The translations under genes and the position numbers were made by a program. From NCBI RefSeq assembly GCF_001908235.1, contig NZ_LGHK01000131.1, positions 1-36,485 on the forward strand: a DNA stretch of 36,485 nucleotides, in the 5' to 3' direction. The notes under the pieces were generated by a model. It was given only the letters and a program-made list of their open reading frames with translations, did not search any database and was not told the DNA's origin. Origin of the DNA: Bradyrhizobium sp. NAS96.2. Lineage in GTDB: Bacteria; Pseudomonadota; Alphaproteobacteria; Rhizobiales; Xanthobacteraceae. This document shows positions 30,663 through 36,485 of the stretch, piece by piece; the first letter of the stretch is position 1, and the number at the start of each line of letters is the position of its first letter.

Positions 30663-31103
30663 ATGTCGGTTTCGTTCATTCGATCAGCATCAGTGATGTT
30701 CTGCCTTCTAGCGGGAATAGCGCCGATCGCCACCGAGGCCGCGGGTGCGAAACCTGTGCTCAGGATCGAAAACGGGTTCCAACAGACCGTCGCGGTCTCA
30801 GCCGGGAGCGAACTCTCGTTTGGACCACCGCGGCAATCGCCGATCCGGCCTGGTGGCACCAGCGCCGGAGAAATCACGATCTCGCTTGCGGCCGGCGCTG
30901 CCGCCGGTATTGCCAAGCTGCATGTTTTCGAGCGCAGTGCTGTCCCGATCGGATTCATGGTGACGGCCTGGCAGGGCCGGAAATCGATCGCTGTCGTAAA
31001 GCTTTGCGGTCATCTCGAGATGGACAGTTGGGTCGTGCTGCCGATCGAGACGACGCACGTCGACGTCTCCGATTTCTTCCCGGTCAAGGACGGATGCGGC
31101 TGA
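30663..31103 (+). CDS. Secreted protein of unknown function
   Basis: 146 residues from ATG 30663; the frame is open from 30573, but only this start gives a signal peptide (about residues 5-26, ending EAAGA). The mature part looks beta-rich, with PVLRIENGFQQTVAVSAGSELSFGP and IGFMVTAWQGRKSIAVVKLCGHLE; two cysteines may pair. Family not recognised. It lies 43 bases before the DUF4424 gene on the same strand and downstream of the tandem AraC site, so the two are probably co-transcribed and AraC-controlled. Confidence 0.75.
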   Translation: MSVSFIRSASVMFCLLAGIAPIATEAAGAKPVLRIENGFQQTVAVSAGSELSFGPPRQSPIRPGGTSAGEITISLAAGAAAGIAKLHVFERSAVPIGFMVTAWQGRKSIAVVKLCGHLEMDSWVVLPIETTHVDVSDFFPVKDGCG

Positions 31104-31146
31104 CTGCCGCGAGTTTGCTCCCCCAATCAAGAGAGAAGGAATGACC

Positions 31147-32160
31147 ATGCCTCCGATAACCAAAGGGGCTTTTCTAGTCCTGCTTGCCGGGCTGATGCCC
31201 TGGTGCGCGCGGGCGAACGACACGTCCGCCGCGCTGGAAACCGGGGGGCTTCGCTTCAAGCAAGACCCTGATATCGTGATGCGCTCCGAGGACCTGTTCA
31301 TCTCCGAGAAGCAGATCCGGATCGTCTACCGGTTCCTCAACACCTCGGCCGCGGACAAGACGATCATGATCGCGTTCCCGATGCCCGATATCGCCGGCAA
31401 GGAGAGCGACGAGAATATCGGCCTGCCGACCGACGATCCCGAAAACATCTTCGATTTCCATGTCACGGTCGACGGCAAGGCGGCCTCGCCGCATCTCGAA
31501 CAGACGGCGCTCGCGAACGAGGTGGATCAGACGGTGCTGCTGCGCAAGCTCGGCATTCCGCTGATGCCGATCAGGGGCCCCGCCGGCGAGCTGCTCGACA
31601 AACTGCCGAAATCGAACTGGCCCGAGCTGGTCAAGCTCGGTGTCGGGGCGATCGAGACCTATGGCTCGGGTGGGCCGATGCAGGATCACCTGATACCGAC
31701 CTGGACGTTGCGCTCGGCCTATACCTGGACGCAGACGTTCCCGGCCGGCCGGGAGATCACGTTCGAGCAGACCTACCGTCCGAGCGTTGGTGGCTCCGCG
31801 CAGACCATTATCGGTGCCGACAATTGGCGCAGCAATCCGGAAGCGCCCGCGTTTCTTGCGTCATACTGCATCGACGACGACCTGATCCGCAGCCTTGAGC
31901 GAGCGCGTGCGACGAGGCGCGCTCCCTATCCCCCGTTCAGCGAACGGTCGATTGCCTATGTGCTCTCGACCGGCGCCAACTGGGCGGCGCCGATCGGCGA
32001 CTTTCACCTCACCGTCGACAAGGGCGAGCCCAACAATTTTGTCAGCTTCTGCGCTGAAGGCGTTAAGAAGACCGGACCGACCCGCTTCGAAGTCCGGCAC
32101 GCGAACTTCACGCCGTCGCGAGATCTGAAGATCGTCATCTTCGTGCCGAATCCGAATTAG
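31147..32160 (+). CDS. DUF4424-family secreted protein
   Basis: 337 residues from ATG 31147, 6 bases after AAGGA; the ATG at 31141 abuts that site and is less likely. Signal peptide about 1-23 (LVLLAGLMPWCARAND). The mature protein begins NDTSAALETGGLRF...DIVMRSEDLFIS, the DUF4424 hallmark, followed by IRIVYRFLNTSAADKTIMIAFPMPDI and a C-terminal half with NWAAPIGDFHLTVDKGEPNNFVSFC and FTPSRDLKIVIFV. The biochemical role of DUF4424 is unknown; members are periplasmic or surface beta-rich proteins. Second gene of the P2 unit. Confidence 0.88.
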   Translation: MPPITKGAFLVLLAGLMPWCARANDTSAALETGGLRFKQDPDIVMRSEDLFISEKQIRIVYRFLNTSAADKTIMIAFPMPDIAGKESDENIGLPTDDPENIFDFHVTVDGKAASPHLEQTALANEVDQTVLLRKLGIPLMPIRGPAGELLDKLPKSNWPELVKLGVGAIETYGSGGPMQDHLIPTWTLRSAYTWTQTFPAGREITFEQTYRPSVGGSAQTIIGADNWRSNPEAPAFLASYCIDDDLIRSLERARATRRAPYPPFSERSIAYVLSTGANWAAPIGDFHLTVDKGEPNNFVSFCAEGVKKTGPTRFEVRHANFTPSRDLKIVIFVPNPN

Positions 32161-32203
32161 CGCAGGCGAACAGCATGCATTGAAGGCGAACAATGTTGTG
32201 TGA

Positions 32204-32265
32204 TGTCGCATGCGTCCCAGTCGCTGTCGCGTCTGTCCGAGCCTCGCATCGCCGAGGCGCTTAAA
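32204..32265 (+). promoter_or_regulatory. AraC-type tandem operator and promoter P3 (flavoprotein gene)
   Basis: TGTCGCATGCGTCC (32204-32217) and TGTCGCGTCTGTCC (32225-32238) are 21 bases apart, with CTTAAA (32260-32265) beginning 22 bases past the second site. It lies 64-125 bases before the ATG at 32329, which argues against the longer frame starting at 32200. Confidence 0.75.
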
Positions 32266-32328
32266 ACGCGGCCCCCCGCGGATCACCTTGCGCGGGCGAT
32301 TCATCGACAGCGATGCAGCGAGGCGGCC

Positions 32329-33543
32329 ATGACTGACACCATCCGATCATCCTTCGTCGATGCCGCCGCGGCGCTCGCGCCGCTGGTTCAGGCATCCGCA
32401 CAGGAGAGTGAGCGATCGCGGCGGCTAGCTGTCCCGCTGGTCGAGGCGATGGCGCAGGCAGGCCTCTTCCGGCTCTGGATTCCGCGTGCCATCGGCGGCG
32501 AGGAGGCCGACCCGATGGCCCTCGTTCGGGTGGTCGAGGAGATCTCGCGCGCCGATGGTGCCGCAGGCTGGTGCATGGCCATCGGCGGCATCTATGGCGT
32601 GTTCGGCGGCTATCTTGGGAAGGATGCCGCGCGCGAGATCTATGGCAGCGACCCGCTGGTTCGAGCCGCGGGAGCCTTGCGGCCGATGGGCACAGCTGGG
32701 GTCGTCGATGGCGGTTATCGCGTCACGGGCCGCTGGCCGCTCGGAAGCGGCTGCCAGCACTCCGGCTGGATGATCGGAAATTGCCGTGTCTTCGACGGCG
32801 ATCGGCCGCGCTTGCACCCTGATGGCACCCCGGTGATGCGCTTCATGCTGTTTCCGACCGCGCAATGCGAGATCCTCGATACCTGGCACAGCATCGGGCT
32901 GCGCGGCACCGGCAGCCATGACTATGCGATCGCGGATGCCTTCGTGCCATCCGCGCGGTCGCTGTCGTTTCGCGAACCGCCGGTGGAGCAGGGGCCGCTT
33001 TATGCGTTTCCGACCATCGCGCTGTTCGGGGCGGCGCTTGCGGCCGTGCCGCTCGGCATCGCCCGCCACGCCATCGACATCCTGGTCGGGCTCGTCGGAC
33101 GAAAAATCGCGTCGCGCTCGCGCAAGCTGCTCCGCGAGGATTCGCTGGTGCAGGCTGATCTCGGACGCGCCGAGGCCTTGCTGGGCTCGGGGCGGGCTTT
33201 CCTCTACGAGACGCTGGGAGAGGCGTGGCAGGCGATCAGTGCCGGCAGGGCACTCAGCGTTACCGAGCGCGCCAAGCTGTGGCTGGCATCGACTCACGCG
33301 GCGAACACGGCCAAGCAGGCGACCGAGTTGATGTTCGGTGCCGGCGGCTCGGCTTCTGTCGACGTGAGCTGTGGGCTCGAGCGTTGCGTGCGCGATGTCC
33401 ACGCCGCAGTCCAGCACCTCGCCTTGGCGCCGGCCAACTATCAGATGGCTGGTGAGGCGTATCTCGGTGCGGACATGCGGTCGACGCCCCTGCTGTTCTC
33501 GGATGACCGCGACGAAGCGCGTTCCCTGTCCCCCGTGCAGTGA
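32329..33543 (+). CDS. Acyl-CoA-dehydrogenase-fold flavoprotein (possible flavin-dependent monooxygenase)
   Basis: 404 residues from ATG 32329, with GAGG 6 bases upstream; the frame reaches 32200 but would run through the operator. It has the N-terminal helical domain (FRLWIPRAIGGEEADPMALVRVVEEISRADGAAGWCMAI), a middle beta domain (YRVTGRWPLGSGCQHSGWM, then TWHSIGLRGTGSHDYAIADAFVP) and the C-terminal four-helix bundle (ELMFGAGGSASVDVSCGLERCVRDVHAAVQHLALAP). The last element and the lack of the catalytic Glu region typical of true dehydrogenases suggest the HsaA/DszC-like two-component monooxygenase branch, which takes reduced FMN from a partner reductase. Substrate unknown; no reductase gene is adjacent. 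Probable member of the AraC regulon. Confidence 0.85.
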   Translation: MTDTIRSSFVDAAAALAPLVQASAQESERSRRLAVPLVEAMAQAGLFRLWIPRAIGGEEADPMALVRVVEEISRADGAAGWCMAIGGIYGVFGGYLGKDAAREIYGSDPLVRAAGALRPMGTAGVVDGGYRVTGRWPLGSGCQHSGWMIGNCRVFDGDRPRLHPDGTPVMRFMLFPTAQCEILDTWHSIGLRGTGSHDYAIADAFVPSARSLSFREPPVEQGPLYAFPTIALFGAALAAVPLGIARHAIDILVGLVGRKIASRSRKLLREDSLVQADLGRAEALLGSGRAFLYETLGEAWQAISAGRALSVTERAKLWLASTHAANTAKQATELMFGAGGSASVDVSCGLERCVRDVHAAVQHLALAPANYQMAGEAYLGADMRSTPLLFSDDRDEARSLSPVQ

Positions 33544-33578
33544 ACGATCGATCGCCTGCGGGTTCAAGACGGTCGTGA

Positions 33579-33860
33579 AGCCGGCGCTCTGCCTGGGAGC
33601 ATCTCAACTTCGACTTCTGGAACGCGGACGGCGTTCGGCTGTCCCACATCGAAGTGCTGTCTCAGGGCAGCGTTGCCCACCGGCACACCGATGCCGATCT
33701 GCCGGCGCGACAACGCATCAATCTGGCGGTCTCGACGCAATGGGGCGCTATCAAGATCGGCGGCTACTACGAGATCGAGTTGAAGGGCGCTGTCGGGGCC
33801 GCCGCGCCGGTCGGAGCCGGCGTCAAGCCGGAACAGTCCGAGCCGCTGGTGCGGCCGTGA
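33579..33860 (+). pseudogene. Orphan 3' coding remnant, family not recognised
   Basis: The frame is open from just after a stop at 33576-33578 to TGA 33858-33860 (about 93 codons), with strongly GC-biased third positions and a protein-like sequence (WEHLNFDFWNADGVRLSHIE, then INLAVSTQWGAIKIGGYYEIELKG). There is no ATG or TTG; the first GTG is at 33654 with no good ribosome site. This looks like the tail of a gene that lost its 5' part, or a short gene read from GTG. It lies between the flavoprotein gene and operator P4. The rest of 33544-34087 is non-coding apart from P4. Confidence 0.4.
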
Positions 33861-33940
33861 TGTGCTGTCACGCACACGAGGCGGCTTCTTGTGCGATTTG
33901 AGCACCAATGCACGGCAACGTGTTTCACATTGTTGCCCGT

Positions 33941-34002
33941 TGTCGCATATGTCCAATCCCCCGTCGCCCCAGTCCGAGCCTGCCGGCCATCGCGCGCATA
34001 CA
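33941..34002 (+). promoter_or_regulatory. AraC-type tandem operator and promoter P4 (orphan binding-protein gene)
   Basis: TGTCGCATATGTCC (33941-33954) and the weaker CGTCGCCCCAGTCC (33962-33975) are 21 bases apart, with CATACA (33997-34002) 22 bases past the second. It lies 86 bases before the ATG at 34088. The first half-site is identical to that of P2. Confidence 0.72.
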
Positions 34003-34087
34003 AGGCAGCCCTCGGTGACCGTCGCACCCGGCGAGTTGAGTCGATTGCGATGCATTGAGGCGACTTGAGACCATCGAGGAGAATGTG

Positions 34088-35209
34088 ATGAAGTTTGCAC
34101 TTCGAGGATATTGTCTTGCGCTTGGCGCGAGCCTGGCCTTGTCCAGCGCTGCCATGGCGCAGGATATCAGTGTTGCCGTGGTTGGGCCGATGACCGGCTC
34201 GGAGGCGAGCTTCGGCCAGCAGTTCAAGAACGGCGCCGATCTCGCGATTGCCGATATCAACGCGGCAGGCGGCGTGCTCGGCAAGAAGCTGAAGCTGGAA
34301 GTCGGCGACGACGCCTGCGATCCGAAGCAGGCGGTGTCGGTTGCCGAGAAGATGGCGGGCGCGAGGATTCCCTTCGTCGTCGGGCACTTCTGCTCGTCGA
34401 CCTCGATTCCCGCCTCTGACGCCTACGCCGAGGGCAACGTGCTGGAGATCACGCCCGGCTCGACCAACCCGCTGTTCACCGAACGCGGGTTGTGGAACAC
34501 GTTCCGCGTCTGCGGCCGGGATGACCAGCAGGGCATGGTCGCGGCCGCCTATATCATCAAGAACTACAAGACCAAGAACGTCGCGATCATCCACGACAAG
34601 ACGACCTACGGCAAAGGTCTTGCCGACGAGACCAAGAACGCCATCAACGCGGCGGGCGTGAAGGAAAAGCTCTATGAGGCCTACACCAAGGGCGACAAGG
34701 ACTTTGCCGCGCTGGTGTCCCGCTTCAAGAAGGAATCGATCGATTTCGTCTATGTCGGCGGCTACTACGCCGAAGCTGCGTTGATCCTGCGCCAGATGCG
34801 CGAGCAGGGCGTCAATGCTGTGCTGATGGGCGGCGACGCGTTGGTCGACAAGCAGTTCGCCGCGATCGCGGGGCCGCTTGCCGAGGGCTCGCTGTTCACC
34901 TTCTCGCCGGATCCGCGCAAGAAGGTGACCGCAGCCGCGACCTTGAAGAAGTTCAAGGACAAGGGCATCGATCCGGACGGCTACACGCTCTACAGCTATG
35001 CCGCGTTCCAGATCTGGAGCCAGGCCGTCACCCGCGCCCAGACCACCGATGCCAAGAAGGTCGCGGCGGCCATCAAGGCCGGAAGCTGGGACACGGTGCT
35101 CGGCAACATCAGCTACACGCCGAAGGGCGACATCACCCTGATCGACTACGTCGTGTACCGGCGCGACAAGGACGGCAACTACGCCGAACTGCCGGCCGCT
35201 GGTCAATGA
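34088..35209 (+). CDS. Branched-chain-amino-acid-type ABC substrate-binding protein (LivJ/LivK-like), orphan
   Basis: 373 residues from ATG 34088, with GAGGAG 6 bases upstream. Signal peptide about 1-24 (ALSSAAMAQ). A Peripla_BP_6 fold: VAVVGPMTGSEASFGQQFKNGADLAIADINAAGGVLGKKL, EVGDDACDPKQAVSVAEKM, VVGHFCSSTSIPASDAYAE, NTFRVCGRDDQQG and VAIIHDKTTYGKGLADE. These proteins bind branched-chain or other amino acids, or small aromatic or amide compounds, for LivHMGF-type importers. No permease or ATPase gene is beside it, so it must use a transporter encoded elsewhere or act as a sensor. It is the last member of the putative AraC regulon in the window. Confidence 0.93.
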   Translation: MKFALRGYCLALGASLALSSAAMAQDISVAVVGPMTGSEASFGQQFKNGADLAIADINAAGGVLGKKLKLEVGDDACDPKQAVSVAEKMAGARIPFVVGHFCSSTSIPASDAYAEGNVLEITPGSTNPLFTERGLWNTFRVCGRDDQQGMVAAAYIIKNYKTKNVAIIHDKTTYGKGLADETKNAINAAGVKEKLYEAYTKGDKDFAALVSRFKKESIDFVYVGGYYAEAALILRQMREQGVNAVLMGGDALVDKQFAAIAGPLAEGSLFTFSPDPRKKVTAAATLKKFKDKGIDPDGYTLYSYAAFQIWSQAVTRAQTTDAKKVAAAIKAGSWDTVLGNISYTPKGDITLIDYVVYRRDKDGNYAELPAAGQ

Positions 35210-35215
35210 TCGCTG

Positions 35216-35254
35216 GCCGCGACATCGGCGCTCCTCCCTGATCGATGTCGCGGC
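35216..35254 (+). terminator. Strong hairpin just after the binding-protein gene
   Basis: GCCGCGACATCG (35216-35227) and its exact complement CGATGTCGCGGC (35243-35254) flank a 15-base loop, 7 bases after the stop codon. There is no T-run, so it may act as a 3' mRNA stabiliser or a weak terminator. Confidence 0.5.
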
Positions 35255-35263
35255 TGTGCCGGC

Positions 35264-35317
35264 TCACAGCGCCAACGGACCAACCCTCTGCCAGCCCCGG
35301 AGGTGTTGGCGCTGTGA
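35264..35317. repeat. Perfect 13-bp inverted repeat with 28-base loop
   Basis: TCACAGCGCCAAC (35264-35276) pairs exactly with GTTGGCGCTGTGA (35305-35317). With the hairpin at 35216-35254 it fills most of the 191-base gap. It could be a second terminator, a regulator site or part of a repeat element. Confidence 0.6.
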
Positions 35318-35400
35318 CGCCAGGCAGCAACGCTACCAACTGATTTACCCAACGACTGCCATCGCCGGACGTCGTTCGACGGCAACGGAAGAGAGCACAC

Positions 35401-36462
35401 GTGTCTGACATGAGTCTGAGCAATGGCGGCGGTCGTTCTGGCGAATGGCGCGCCGCGGGGCAGTCGCAAGGACCGTCTCAAGGATCGTCGCAGGAATCGT
35501 CTCAAGAACCATCGCATTCCTATCCGCTGCTGGTGCGCGATCACGGTCTTGGCACCGCGCTGAAACTGCTGCTCGAGACCCTGCCTTATGCGCTGGCGCG
35601 ATGGGGCGTGCTGTTGGGCTTTGCCGCGGCGTGCGCGGTGTTTGCCTTTGTCGCCGTGGGCGGCGCGGTGTGGCTCGGCACCCACGTCGCCAGCGTGTTC
35701 GGCTATTGCTGGCTGCTCGGCACCCTGCTGCTCGGCGGATGGATCTGGGGTGCCATCCTGCGCTACACGTTGCACATGATTGCCTGCGGCCACGTCGCCG
35801 TGCTGACCGAACTGATCACGCATGGCCGCATCGGCAACGGCACCGAAGGGCAGTTTGCCTATGGCCGCCGGATCGTGATGGACCGGTTCGGCGAGGTCGC
35901 GGTCCTGTTCGGGCTCAATGCGCTGATCCGCGCCGTGCTGCGCGCGTTTCACAATGCGCTCGATACGCTCGGCGATTGGCTGCCGGCGCCCGGCATGAAG
36001 GCGATCGTCGGCCTGCTCAACACCATCCTGTCGGCCGCGACGCGCTATCTGGACAAGGTGGTGCTGTCCTACGATCTGGTGCGCGGCGGCGACGACCCGA
36101 GGCGCAATATCCAGGACGGGCTGGTCTATTATTGCCAGAACGCCAAGCCGATCCTGACCACGTCGGTCTGGATGGTCATCGTCGAACGGATCCTGAGCAT
36201 CCTGCTTTGCCTGTTGCTGCTGGTCCCCGCGGGGCTGGTGACGGTCTGGTTGCCGGAGGCGGTCAGGGAGTATGGCGCCATCGTCACCGTGTTCATCGCG
36301 GCCCTGCTGGCTGTGACGGTGCGTGCCGCATTCATCCAGCCGCTGTTCCTGATCTGCATGATGATCCGCTTTCACGCGCTGATCGAGAACCAGCCGATCA
36401 ATTCGACCTGGGTCGGCTATCTCGACGGCCTCTCCGACAAGTTCCGGCAGATCGGACGCTGA
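35401..36462 (+). CDS. Multi-pass inner-membrane protein of unknown function
   Basis: 353 residues from GTG 35401, with GAGAG 5 bases upstream; ATG 35410 is too far from any ribosome site. The N-terminal 40 residues are hydrophilic and low-complexity (GQSQGPSQGSSQESSQEPSH), encoded by an imperfect 12-base tandem repeat at about 35463-35516. About five or six transmembrane segments follow (near residues 65-90, 95-120, 158-178, 262-285 and 290-325). YPLLVRDHGLGTALKLLLETLPYALARWG and LDKVVLSYDLVRGGDDPRRNIQDGLVYYCQNAKPI look like conserved cytoplasmic or amphipathic parts. I do not recognise a characterised family. The window ends 23 bases after it. Confidence 0.8.
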   Translation: MSDMSLSNGGGRSGEWRAAGQSQGPSQGSSQESSQEPSHSYPLLVRDHGLGTALKLLLETLPYALARWGVLLGFAAACAVFAFVAVGGAVWLGTHVASVFGYCWLLGTLLLGGWIWGAILRYTLHMIACGHVAVLTELITHGRIGNGTEGQFAYGRRIVMDRFGEVAVLFGLNALIRAVLRAFHNALDTLGDWLPAPGMKAIVGLLNTILSAATRYLDKVVLSYDLVRGGDDPRRNIQDGLVYYCQNAKPILTTSVWMVIVERILSILLCLLLLVPAGLVTVWLPEAVREYGAIVTVFIAALLAVTVRAAFIQPLFLICMMIRFHALIENQPINSTWVGYLDGLSDKFRQIGR

Positions 36463-36485
36463 GACTGCCAGGTTCACGAGGGATA

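Noticed and set aside
32200..32328. N-terminal extension of the flavoprotein to 32200
   Set aside because: It would include the tandem operator and -10 hexamer of promoter P3, and ATG 32329 has a good ribosome site.
35203..36477. 424-codon minus-strand frame opposite the last membrane protein
   Set aside because: The plus frame shows clear transmembrane helices and a ribosome site; the minus frame is hydrophilic with repeated Arg/Gln/Asp and no motif.

Overview
The window looks like chromosome of a high-GC alphaproteobacterium of the Bradyrhizobium/Rhodopseudomonas kind. The reasons are GC-rich third codon positions, rhizobial-type sugar ABC transporters with an OprB porin, a paaZ/paaG pair under a TetR regulator, and a palindromic intergenic repeat of the type common in these genomes. 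The genus is an inference; no rRNA or other marker gene is present. I saw no tRNA, rRNA, CRISPR array, transposase or phage gene.

Region 1 (1-12307, + strand) is the most unusual part. A 1028-residue repeat-containing protein that looks like a type I secretion substrate is followed by its ABC exporter (with an inactive C39-like domain) and its HlyD-type adaptor. Two TPR-sulfotransferase fusions come next, then a protein joining an APS-kinase-like domain to an HxGH nucleotidyltransferase domain. From exporter to second sulfotransferase the reading frames overlap. The parts list resembles the Xanthomonas Rax system (type I secretion, tyrosine sulfotransferase, PAPS supply), but with a giant substrate and fused enzymes. 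I infer a 'sulfate and secrete' operon. A perfect 13-bp hairpin sits at the start of the exporter gene.

Region 2 (12343-22889) is a carbohydrate uptake locus. On the minus strand there are two ABC importers: an RbsBAC-like one with a two-domain ATPase, and a FrcBCA-like one with a one-domain ATPase headed by an OprB porin. Divergent from them are a ROK repressor and an SDR closely resembling Caulobacter D-xylose 1-dehydrogenase, which suggests oxidative use of an aldose.

Region 3 (22890-27072) carries a TetR regulator convergent with paaG-paaZ (phenylacetyl-CoA ring isomerisation and ring opening). Similar TetR-type palindromes lie upstream of both tetR and paaG. A composite palindromic repeat separates the two convergent units.

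Region 4 (27383-35209) holds two paralogous AraC/XylS-type regulators and four transcription units. In front of each unit lie two direct copies of TGTCGN5GTCC, 21 bp apart, followed 22 bp later by a -10-like hexamer. The units encode a small membrane protein, a secreted small protein plus a DUF4424 protein, an acyl-CoA-dehydrogenase-fold flavoprotein, and an orphan branched-chain-amino-acid-type binding protein. This looks like an undescribed local regulon. The window ends with two perfect inverted repeats and a multi-pass membrane protein of unknown function.
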